A stretch of DNA of 64,000 bases from NCBI GenBank assembly GCA_944548615.1, contig OX155967.1, forward strand, positions 23,884,603 through 23,948,602, given 5' to 3'. The translations under genes and the position numbers were made by a program. The DNA is from Micropterix aruncella (Eukaryota > Arthropoda > Insecta > Lepidoptera > Micropterigidae). Shown here piece after piece: positions 54,838 through 64,000 of this stretch (position 1 is the stretch's first letter; the number at the start of each line of letters is the position of its first letter). The notes beneath the pieces were generated by a model that had not been told where the DNA came from, made no database searches, and saw only the letters and a list, made by a program, of their open reading frames with translations.

Positions 54838-56133
54838 TTTTGTATTATAGCTTCTTGCAGTTTGGTTATACAGTTGCCGTAAATGTGTACTGTTAGGAAC
54901 TGCAAACAATGATGGAGAAGCTCGTGATTAAATAACCGAGCCTCGTCAATCGCTCATCGCCACTGTTTCTGCATGACAACGTACCTATAATCACACGTTT
55001 CACTGCAAACAGATGCAAAATTCCAGGAGTTGCGGCTAGGGACTCTCGGTCACCCACCGTAATTGCCAGACCTTGCTCCAATAGAGTTTATTTATTTTTA
55101 GAATGTAGATAACTATTTACAAGGGAAAAATCCACTTCGAAGAGTGGGTGAAAAACGCCTTCAAAGCATTCATTGGTTCCTGTCCACGAGACTTTAATAG
55201 TAAAGGAAGTAAGAGGCCGTGCCGGCCGTGGCGGCCAAAAGCTATATGAAGCATAAGATTGTGGCCTGGTTGTGAGAACACGAAAAAGAATTTTAATACA
55301 ATTATGCCGGATTTTAAAAACCCGGTCCTTAAGCTATCATTTCGCTAAAACAAAATTGGTAAATTATTTCCATATTAATTGTAAATTATCTTTATTCTGT
55401 TACTGTTTTCCAAAAAAATAAAAACGAGCGAGATTTGTCTTCAGTTTTTGCAAAACCTAGAGATGATTCTCAATATTAAAAAAAATACTATTTACATCAG
55501 CGTATGGTCTATTTCTTCAGTACCAACAGTTTTTAGAACTTCCATACAAAAAATATAAGAGAAAATGTTTGAAATTACGTAATTTCCTGAAATGTTATGG
55601 CCAAACATTATTTTTTTTCTTCTATTTATTAAAGATACTTTTGAGTGATATAAAAAATAATGCAGTGATCTTAAGTTACTGTATTATTGTAATCTAATTT
55701 TCACTTTATAAAAAACTATTCATTTGATGATTTATTATATTATAATTGAAAAGCCAAATCGACTATATTAGACGACGCGCGAAGCCGATATCGTCATTCG
55801 TAATTGGCCACTGCCAACGGTGGGTCGTATTCGCTTGTCGCCGCGGTATACCTAGGTATACATCTTTATGTATATATCGAAAGCGCGCGGGCGCGTGGCA
55901 TTGCAAAATATCTAAATTTTTAATCGCGTCAACTCGGAAGGAAGCCTTAAAATGACAAATCTGCATAGATAATAGGGGGCGATATTTCTATTAATTAAAT
56001 ATATATTTTTCATACAAAGTATTTGGCCTTAAATTTTCCTTATAGAACAGCAACTTCACAGATAAGGCAGCAGACCCAATATTATAAGTTCTTTACAAAA
56101 GCTCAATCAATTGATCTAGGTCCCTAGTTGTAA
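54838..56133. other. Unassigned stretch
   Basis: Frames at 54893-55081 and 55746-55966 show no domain. GC-rich patches at 55210-55240 and 55830-55900. No gene supported. Confidence 0.3.
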
Positions 56134-56443
56134 AGGGCTCTCTAGACGATCAAGCATGCTTGTCAAGCGTCGCGTCGCGGGCTGGGAGGGGATCGTAAAC
56201 CGCAGGAAATAAGCAATATTTTTTTTTATATTTACCAAAACGGCCTAATTTTGTAGTTTTATACCAGTGAGTCAGGTCATTCATCAAGCAATTGCGTCTA
56301 ATTAACATGACTCCCTGGTATAAACTACAAAATTAGGCATTTTCGGTAGATATTTTTAAAACTATGCATATTTCCTGCGGTTTACGATCCCTCCCAGCCC
56401 GCGACGCGAAGCTTGACAAGCATGCTTGATCGTCTAGAGAGGC
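56134..56443. mobile_element. F2 hairpin MITE, copy 4
   Basis: AGGGCTCTCTAGACGATCAAG at the left (last base aside, same as copy 1) and GCTTGATCGTCTAGAGAGGC at the right. TAA precedes the left tip. The right tip is changed to GAGAGGCGT. Confidence 0.8.
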
Positions 56444-57619
56444 GTTTACACCCTGGGTATAGCTTTTATACAAAAATGCCGATCGTTTTTATAGAGGGAG
56501 TGGGGGGGGGTTAGGTACGCTGGGTGAAATTCAGTTAGTAACATGTTTTTTTTTTATTGTGAATAACACTCGTGCAGACGCATATACGCGTGTATGCATT
56601 ATGCAGTTTTATATAATATAGAAAAAGTCTATCTTAGATTGTAGCTTTTGCAACGGAAGCAACTTAACCCTTTGAGTATGATACGACCAAATTTGGTTCT
56701 GACACTTTTATCCGTTGAATCTGATACGACCGAATTTGGTTCCACTCGGCGCGCGCGCTTTCGAACGCTTTGTTTACCATCGAAAGCATTTTGTCTCTTT
56801 CATGCGTATGGCAGATCAGGTACAGTATTAAATTCTCTCTGTTATCATGCGCCGCAGTAACAGCGCAGTCCATGTGAAGTATTATTACGGAACGCGCGAA
56901 GTCGAACGCACCCATTTCTTGAAACGTCAAGTCCGCCATTACGTATGTCGGCATTTCAGAAACGGTTTTCGTGTAGATTTCGGTGTGTTTTTGAACGAAT
57001 CGTAAGTAAAACCATTTCTACAACATCATATAGTCCCCCTAAACTGATTAGATGTACCATTTATCGTGTATATAAAGTATTTCGGGTCTTTGAATGTCCG
57101 CGTCGCAAATGCCAATGTCCGCCATTGATAATCGCAAAAATGTTTTCTTGCGATTCTTGCATAATTTCTCGTGATGTCTCAGAAATTTATGGATATATAG
57201 CTCTGAAATATATGTGATTATGTTTTCCCGTTATATAACTTATGCAATAACTAATGTTTTTTTTGATAATGGTTGATTTCTCAAAACGCTTATGTTTTAG
57301 TATTCAAAGATTCGCGCTAAAAATACTAAAATTCGTGTTTTTCATCATTTTTTTGCGGGAGGCTAATAGAGAATTCGAAAAAAAAATCGATATTTTATAC
57401 GATAAAAACATAACCTCAATTTTTTTCGATAAAATTTCGTAATTTCATAAAAGTTGGATTTCTTTATATCGGGAATTATAGAATATATAAAATAAAGTAG
57501 AAAAGTATATATAACTTTTTTGACATAACTGCATATTTAGTGAAAAAAAAACAGTTAGAAAGTTTTCGAATTCAATTTTGTTATTTTACAAAAAATGTCG
57601 TTATCCTTTCATCAATTAG

Positions 57620-57848
57620 ATGGCATCATCGCGACGGGACAGAATCCTAGACCTGGTGGTGGAGCAGTCTTCTGACGATGAGAGCAGCGATGGGAGCAGC
57701 ATGGGCCCGGCGGAAGAACTTGGGATGGAGACCGATGAAGGAGCGGATGACGGAGCGGAGACGACTTGGGACCAGTACATTGGCTTTGGCTATATGTCGC
57801 CGCTTTATGAGATGTACTGGTTGAGTCCATCAGGCACCAAAGGCAGAT
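57620..57848 (+). CDS. Candidate first coding exon, acidic N-terminus
   Basis: The frame starts MASSRRDRILDLVVEQSSDD and continues with an acidic Ser/Asp/Glu stretch, then TWDQYIGFGYMSPLYEMYWL. Base composition and codon use are plainly unlike the AT-rich surroundings. It meets a good splice donor, AT|GTAAGTAT, at 57848/57849, ending one base into a codon. An acidic leader of this kind is common in piggyBac transposases and in many regulators; I recognise no specific family. The next acceptor that restores a long frame is TTTCAG at 59636, giving about 36 more codons (TCRMPTQISTTHRRRPIPYS...) to a TGA at 59744. The intron would hold an F1 copy and a hAT MITE. Confidence 0.4.
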
Positions 57849-57904
57849 GTAAGTATAACTAGAAGTGAATTACAATTTTATCATAAACAACTTAACATAA
57901 CGGC

Positions 57905-59545
57905 CGATTAAACGGCCGGGGGCTAACGGGCCCATGATGAGGTGGCCACGATGACCCATGTCTTCAGGGTCGGTCACACTCACGGGTCAACACTAGTGAT
58001 GGGCGTGATTCTCAATTTTCAATCACGCAACGATCACGTTACTGGTATTTTATCACGCGTGATAATAACTGCTACTCGTGATTTTCGTGATTGTACTGAA
58101 ATGTACTGTGAAACGTTAAGTAACGAAGTTTCGTCAATGTGATAACTGATAACAGAAACGCGCATTATATTTGCTTTATTGGTAATTATTATTAGAAGAA
58201 TTAGCGTTCAGAAAGATTAACTCCCTCGCTCTTTTGGTGCTAAGCCGAGTTCGTCTTTCTGAAATAATGTAAGCCACTTGTCGCCAAAAGTTATTTTATT
58301 GCTAACAAATCATGAGCAAACTCATTTACATGAACGATTACGACGCGAGCGATAAGAGTGTCCAAATTCATGCCATAACAGTGTCTAAATTCATGCGATA
58401 ACAGTGTCCAAATTCACGTTACGTACGAAATGAACGCGCCACTCATCAGTTATCGTCAAGCCGGCGTGGGCGTTCGTCAGAACGAACGGCGGATCACTGA
58501 TCCACTGATCATATCACTGATCCACAGATCGCCGATCACTAGTGATTGAATTCGAATGAACGAAACCAAGTGAACGGTTCAATTAGGCGCTCACCGATCA
58601 TCGTTCAGTGGCGCGCCGCGCGGTCGTTCAACGGCGATCAGTGAGAACGGCCAATCGATGTGATCAGCGATCGGTCGCGTCGTAGCGGCGCGCGGCGAGT
58701 GATGGCAACGCGGTGCTGTTCGTAGCCGTGATTCAAATAGCATGTTCTTTCGAATTCTCGTAACGCGTTCTTCGTGATTGCAAATATCACAGGTTATTGT
58801 TATTGCTATTCGTGATCACACCCATCACTAGTCAACACCCATCCGATGGCCTCCTCGCATGGGGTGCGAACCTGGGTAGGACACTGGGTCAACCAGTCTC
58901 CCCCGGGAATCAAACCTCTGGCGCTCCTGGACGGTCTGCGCACCGAGCGGCGCAAGCCAATCGATTGTGCTCTCCGACTAACAAGCGGGGGAGTCTGGAA
59001 ACTGTATTATTTCCTATAGAGCGGGGGTGGTTGGGTACCTTATGGCGACTGCTCTTGAATTGACCATTGGCCATCCGATCCCGGTTCAGAGCCGGGCAAA
59101 GGACGCCTTGGTCCGCTATAGATTCGGTGTACTCCGTTTCACCGCTTCATAAGGGAGAGGACCGCGCAAGCGACCTCGAACTCGGAACCAATCGAGAGAC
59201 CGGAGAAATCTGGTCACAATTGGTAGTTAGGGCGCGAGTGCCGCCCGCCAGGTAACATACCTGGCTACTCGCGGTAAGGCGTTGGCTTCTAACGGGTTGT
59301 GGCGTAGCTAGACGTTGGATTTTGTAAATGTCCAAAGTCTTCTACGCTCACTGCAGGGCGACAGAACGCCTAATCGTTAAAACGTCTTGTGGTGACGGGC
59401 TCGCCCGTTGTAGATGACACCGCAAGATGTTAGTCAGAGTGCACAATCGATTAGCTTACGCCGCACGGAGCGCAGGTCGTCCAGGAGCGCCAGAAGGTTG
59501 ATTCCTAGGGGAAATGTCGCAAGATGTCTTGACTGAAACGAGGGC
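57905..59545 (+). repeat. F1 family copy, interrupted by a hAT MITE
   Basis: 57905-57993 starts block A (GATGACCCATGTCTTCAGGG, GGTCAACAC). After the MITE it continues at 58831 through A, B (58985-59350), C (GTGACGGGCTCGCCCG) and an inverted A piece (59440-59520). This is the most complete example of the order A-B-C-A'. Confidence 0.75.
57994..58830. mobile_element. hAT-type MITE with perfect 8-bp duplication
   Basis: Tips TAGTGATGGGCGTGAT and ATCACACCCATCACTA are inverted repeats with one mismatch. GTCAACAC stands directly on both sides (57986-57993 and 58831-58838), and removing the 837-bp element plus one GTCAACAC restores the F1 block A. Inside are many GATCACTG/CAGTGATC motifs and a GC-rich centre. 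No transposase. Confidence 0.9.
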
Positions 59546-59610
59546 TTTTCCGTTGTCAACTACTCTTCAGACTTCTGTATGATTTTATTATCATAGATTT
59601 ATTATTAATT

Positions 59611-62252
59611 TTTTGTGTTTTTTTTCTAAATTTCAGCAACCTGTCGGATGCCCACCCAGATCTCCACCACTCACCGCCGCCGCCCGATCCCTTACTCGCT
59701 GCTGTCGTTAGAGAGGTATCAAAGTATTATAAAGAAATTGATTTGAAGATTTTATTACATACAACTAACGGACTTCTTGTATCTTCTAGACGTCTCCGCC
59801 ATGGTCGCCTGGACTGTCCCGTCTGTTGTCGTCGCAGCTTAGAGCGGTTTGTATATATAATAAATATAGTTTGGCAAATTGATTTTGGAGATTCACGGAA
59901 TTCTTGTATCTTTTAGACGTCATCTCCGCGGTCGAGATCTCGCTCGCCACAGCCAGGACCGTCCCATCGAGTACCTCCACCTCTACCTTTTATTTTCTAA
60001 AATGCAATGTATTATCTTTATAATGGCTCGATTGATTGCGTTTCTTCGTAAACTAAAGTCCTGTACTATTGTAGTCCCGCAGAACTATTGTAGTCCCGCA
60101 GGTTATTCGCGTGTTAGTTTGATTTTACTATGTTCTTACGATCTAGATTATATGTACAACTTACGAGCTATGTTAGCTTCGATCTACTTTATATGTACAA
60201 CTTACAAAATTTGTTAGCGAAGTAGAACTAATGTGGTAATTGTCTAAATTATTATGTTCAATGATTATCTTATTTTAGTTTCACACATATATTTTGTGAT
60301 ACATTTGTTTCAGTGATACATGTGATACATTTTGTGATACATTTCACACGGACGACTTTCTGCGCGTCGAATGTAAAATGAACGGTTGTCACTTTTCCGC
60401 ACTAAAACTAACTACCGAAGATAAAGCAGCTGAATCTAAGACCGCTTGAAATGCGTTCAACCTTATTCCGACGGCTATAAGTTCGACAGAATCGTCGATC
60501 GTTCATTTCATATTCTGCTCTTTTGTGTTTTTTTTCTAAATTTCAGCAACCTGTCGGATGCCCACCCAGATCTCCACCACTCACCGCCGCCGCCCGATCC
60601 CTTACTCGCTGCTGTCGTTAGAGAGGTATCAAAGTATTATTAAGAAATTGATTTGAAGATTTTATTACATACAACTAACGGACTTCTTGTATCTTCTAGA
60701 CGTCTCCGCCATGGTCGCCTGGACTGTCCCGTCTGTTGTCGTCGCAGCTTAGAACGGTTTGTATATATAATAAATATAGTTTGGCAAATTGATTTTGGAG
60801 ATTCACGGAATTCTTGTATCTTTTAGACGTCATCTCCGCGGTCGAGATCTCGCTCGCCACAGCCAGGACCGTCCCATCGAGTACCTCCACCTCTACCTTT
60901 TATTTTCTAAAATGCAATGTATTATCTTTATAATGGCTCGATTGATTGCGTTTCTTCGTAAACTAAAGTCCTGTACTATTGTAGTCCCGCAGAACTATTG
61001 TAGTCCCGCAGGTTATTCGCGTGTTAGTTTGATTTTACTATGTTCTTACGATCTAGATTATATGTACAACTTACGAGCTATGTTAGCTTCGATCTACTTT
61101 ATATGTACAACTTACAAAATTTGTTAGCGAAGTAGAACTAATGTGGTAATTGTCTAAATTATTATGTTCAATGATTATCTTATTTTAGTTTCACACATAT
61201 ATTTTGTGATACATTTGTTTCAGTGATACATGTGATACATTTTGTGATACATTTCACACGGACGACTTTCTGCGCGTCGAATGTAAAATGAACGGTTGTC
61301 ACTTTTCCGCACTAAAACTAACTACCGAAGATAAAGCAGCTGAATCTAAGACCGCTTGAAATGCGTTCAACCTTATTCCGACGGCTATAAGTTCGACAGA
61401 ATCGTCGATCGTTCATTTCATATTCTGCTCTTTTGTGTTTTTTTTCTAAATTTCAGCAACCTGTCGGATGCCCACCCAGATCTCCACCACTCACCGCCGC
61501 CGCCCGATCCCTTACTCGCTGCTGTCGTTAGAGAGGTATCAAAGTATTATAAAGAAATTGATTTGAAGATTTTATTACATACAACTAACGGAATTCTTGT
61601 ATCTTCTAGACGTCTCCGCCATGGTCGCCTGGACTGTCCCGTCTGTTGTCGTCGCAGCTTAGAACGGTTTGTATATATAATAAATAAAGTTTGGCAAATT
61701 GATTTTGGAGATTCACGGAATTCTTGTATCTTTTAGACGTCATCTCCGCGGTCGACATCTCGCTCGCCACAGCCAGGACCGTCCCATCGAGTACCTCCAC
61801 CTCTACCTTTTATTTTCTAAAATGCAATGTATTATCTTTATAATGGCTCGATTGATTGCGTTTCTTCGTAAACTAAAGTCCTGTACTATTGTAGTCCCGC
61901 AGAACTATTGTAGTCCCGCAGGTTATTCGCGTGTTAGTTTGATTTTACTATGTTCTTACGATCTAGATTATATGTACAACTTACGAGCTATGTTAGCTTC
62001 GATCTACTTTATATGTACAACTTACAAAATTTGTTAGCGAAGTAGAACTAATGTGGTAATTGTCTAAATTATTATGTTCAATGATTATCTTATTTTAGTT
62101 TCACACATATATTTTGTGATACATTTGTTTCAGTGATACATGTGATACATTTCACACGGACAACTTTCTGCGCGTCGAATGTAAAATGAACGGTTGTCAC
62201 TTTTCCGCACTAAAACTAACTACCGAAGATAAAGCAGCTGAATCTAAGACCG
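59611..62252 (+). repeat. Three tandem 910-bp units with exon-like parts
   Basis: Units are 59611-60520, 60521-61430 and 61431-62252, with very few differences; unit 3 lacks 12 bp in the GTGATACATTT repeat and its last part. Each unit holds a pyrimidine tract plus TTTCAG before CAACCTGTCGG, a donor-like GAG|GTATCA, and two related segments preceded by CTTGTATCTTCTAG and CTTGTATCTTTTAG that start ACGTC. Each also holds rearranged F5 MITE pieces; the unit boundary falls inside the MITE. Confidence 0.85.
59637..59746 (+). CDS. Candidate second exon (repeated at 60547 and 61457)
   Basis: Joined to 57620-57848, the codon split across the intron becomes TCA and the frame reads STCRMPTQISTTHRRRPIPY then SLLSLERYQSIIKKLI and stops at TGA 59744-59746, a 112-residue product. 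The one base that differs in unit 2 (ATA to ATT) is silent in this frame but makes a stop in the alternative frame with the PPPPDP residues. This supports the spliced frame slightly. The Arg/Pro-rich segment matches no family I know. Transcription is not shown, and an alternative donor GAG|GTATCA at 59713 could link to the ACGTC segments downstream. Confidence 0.3.
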
Positions 62253-63538
62253 ATTATGAATGAATGAATGAATGAATCTAAGACCGATTATGAATGAATG
62301 AATTAATGAATCTATCATTATCTTATTTTAGTTTCACACATATATATTTTTATACCTAACGATGAAAAAATGATAGTGGTTGTAAAAAGTCTGTTGGCTA
62401 AAATTGTACTGTATTATCTTTGGTAGGTATATTATGTAAATGTTTTGTATACCTAACATTAAAAATAGGTTTCCTCTTGATTTGCTTACTGATTCTTCTC
62501 AGAGTGGCGATTTTCGAATCAGTTGTAAGTCATAAAAAATATGTTTGATTTGTGGGAAAATCGTGTTTTATTTCTTCGTATGATTTTTTGGTAAATATTT
62601 TTTTTTTGTATTTTTGTAACAATTTTTTTTTTTTTTATAAAGTTTATACGTAAAATAATGAAAGAATTTATATTCTGCAAAGATTGCGTAACATATTATG
62701 TTATTACAACCACTGCAAATTTTATCGATATTATCAAATGTGTTCGCCCATCACTAGTGGCTTTCAGCTTTTTGTATGGGAATTATTGCAAACTTCCAGT
62801 ATTATTTATTATTATTTTTACTATGAAACGTGACTGTTTAGAGTATAATAATTACTTATTGGACATATAACAAGCGCCAATATTTCAATAAATTTCAAAA
62901 ACTATTAAAGACTTCGGAATTATGACGGTTCAAAAATAGTACTGCTTTTTTGAGGACAGATTTGAAACATATTTAGTTTTCTATATCTATAAAACAAACT
63001 GGAGGTTTTTGTTCTATTTATAGCATAGTATGATATAGTAGTCGACTGATTTCAACACAATTTCAAATAAAAAGAGCCTCTAATCATTCATAAATAAAAC
63101 ATACATAAAAAAAAATACTCGATGATTCATCAAAAATTTTCGTGGTTTTCATGAGCTAATATCTAAATATTTTTGTATGCTAATAAGTAAAACGAAATAA
63201 TAGTTTTGATAAAGAATATAATACAGATGACGTAAGTATTTACAATTTCTAAATAGACTTCCGTATTTTCTCGTAACACAATTATACGGCAGAAATGGCG
63301 AGTTTTTTTCACTTCTTTGAAGTTCTCACATTTATTCATAATTATCCAATTGTTTTACAAAATGATATTTCAATATTCTATATTCGAAATTTCAATGCCA
63401 TCATTGTTCAGTTGTTCTTTTTATGATTGGTGTAGTAGTTTCGTAGTTATAGTCCTTGAAGTCGAGCGCCGTCGATGTCGCCGAAAATCCTGCAAAAGTG
63501 ACAGATGATTCCATGAAAATACCCATTTACTCCAAGGG
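62253..63538. other. Unassigned AT-rich stretch
   Basis: Begins with a GAATGAAT microsatellite and a short repeat of CTAAGACCGATTATGAATG (62246 and 62278). No gene recognised. Confidence 0.3.
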
Positions 63539-63618
63539 TTAATGAATTTTATTCGCCTTTTAAGCACTTTCGGACCGCTGTCTGAGTCAAAATAGGAAAC
63601 AATTAGGTATATCAACTA

Positions 63619-63836
63619 CTAGCTGCGCCCAGCGGTTTCACCCGCGTGGTGATGGAAAAATGTGATAATGATGAAAGAAAACCATATATTTTTATAAATT
63701 ATAGCCTATGTGTTATTCTGATGTGTAAGCTATATTATTGTAAAGTTTCATCAAAATCCATTCAGTAGTTTTTGCGTGAAAGAGTAACAAACATCCATAC
63801 ATACATACAAACTTTCGCGTTTATAAATTAGTAGGA
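63619..63836 (-). mobile_element. Short Helitron, complete
   Basis: The minus strand begins TCCTACTAATTTATAAACGC at 63836 and ends ACCGCTGGGCGCAGCTAG at 63619, A before and T after. 218 bp. A different subfamily from F6. Confidence 0.85.
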
Positions 63837-64000
63837 TAGTAGGATAGAATTTAAATTTCGAATGTCAATTTCTTAGATTTTTTTCCTACTTACTCGACAG
63901 ATATCGTTATATTTTAGATAATTCACGCTATATCTTTATAAATTATACATACTATAGATTTTTTCCTACTTACTTGACAGATATCGTTATATTTTAGATA
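63837..64000. repeat. Direct repeat, period 81, cut by the window end
   Basis: AGATTTTTTTCCTACTTACT with CGACAGATATCGTTATATTT at 63875-63920 is repeated from 63955 to the end with one length change in the T run. Confidence 0.6.

Larger units (their letters stand above)
56668..63538. mobile_element. Possible piggyBac-like bounded region (TTAA-CCCTT ends)
   Basis: At 56664 TTAA is followed by CCCTTTGAGTATGAT. At 63538 the minus strand reads CCCTTGGAGTAAAT after TTAA (63539-63542). The two tips agree at 10 of the first 11 bases, and CTGACACTTTT / CTGTCACTTTT stand about 30-40 bp in from each tip. That is how piggyBac-type ends look, but TTAACCC occurs elsewhere in the window and no DDE transposase frame is inside. 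Weak call. Confidence 0.3.

Noticed and set aside
55746..55966. Opposed frames on both strands
   Set aside because: No domain, and they mirror one another in a GC-richer patch.

Overview
The window looks like repeat-rich, AT-rich DNA of an insect nuclear genome, most probably a moth or butterfly. The reasons are Helitrons of the short type with TC...CTAG ends, mariner and hAT remnants, many 3' pieces of Jockey/CR1-like and RTE-like LINEs, and a broken clip-domain serine protease of the arthropod haemolymph type. No complete host gene is visible. No bacterial operon, CRISPR array, rRNA gene or intact tRNA gene was seen. Nearly every long reading frame is a mobile-element fragment or a shadow of one.

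Layout. 0-8 kb: hAT transposase tail, LINE 3' tails, a dead mariner, a truncated Helitron, a LINE C-terminus and a large hairpin MITE. 8-13.6 kb: a GC-rich multi-copy family (called F1 here) with inverted arms, itself broken by a LINE and flanked by a 50-bp terminal repeat pair that also encloses a short MADF-like reading frame. 13.6-16 kb: a hAT-type MITE with an 8-bp target duplication, split by a 5'-truncated LINE with a 555-codon reverse transcriptase frame. 17.5-25 kb: hairpin MITEs (F2, F3, F4), a TAA-flanked element hosting a full Helitron, and a multi-layer nest of LINE and MITE insertions. 25-32 kb: more MITEs, a 2.2-kb LINE between 106-bp direct repeats, and an RTE-type LINE tail. 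33-40 kb: LINE tails, a palindrome cluster, a tRNA-headed SINE and an RNase H-bearing LINE end. 40-44 kb: a YqaJ-type nuclease pseudogene and a clip/serine-protease pseudogene. 45-50 kb: Helitron ends, hairpins and further repeat copies. 50.8-54.8 kb: a 4.0-kb element with about 0.8-kb terminal inverted repeats around a decayed gene of the family marked by DQAHEQ, GLTENP, GNPF, VWD and HE(E/D)xDTR motifs. 56.7-63.5 kb: a region bounded by TTAA-CCCTT ends, holding a candidate first exon with a good splice donor, a hAT MITE inserted in an F1 copy with a perfect 8-bp duplication, and three 910-bp tandem copies of exon-like sequence. 63.6-63.8 kb: a small complete Helitron.

There is no functional gene network here. 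What the parts share is nesting: relative insertion order can be read at several loci. The best candidates for something not well described are the 4.0-kb long-TIR element, the F1 family, and the triplicated exon cassette. Family labels F1-F11 are mine. Copies were matched by eye, so boundaries are usually good to about 10-20 bases unless a target-site duplication fixes them.
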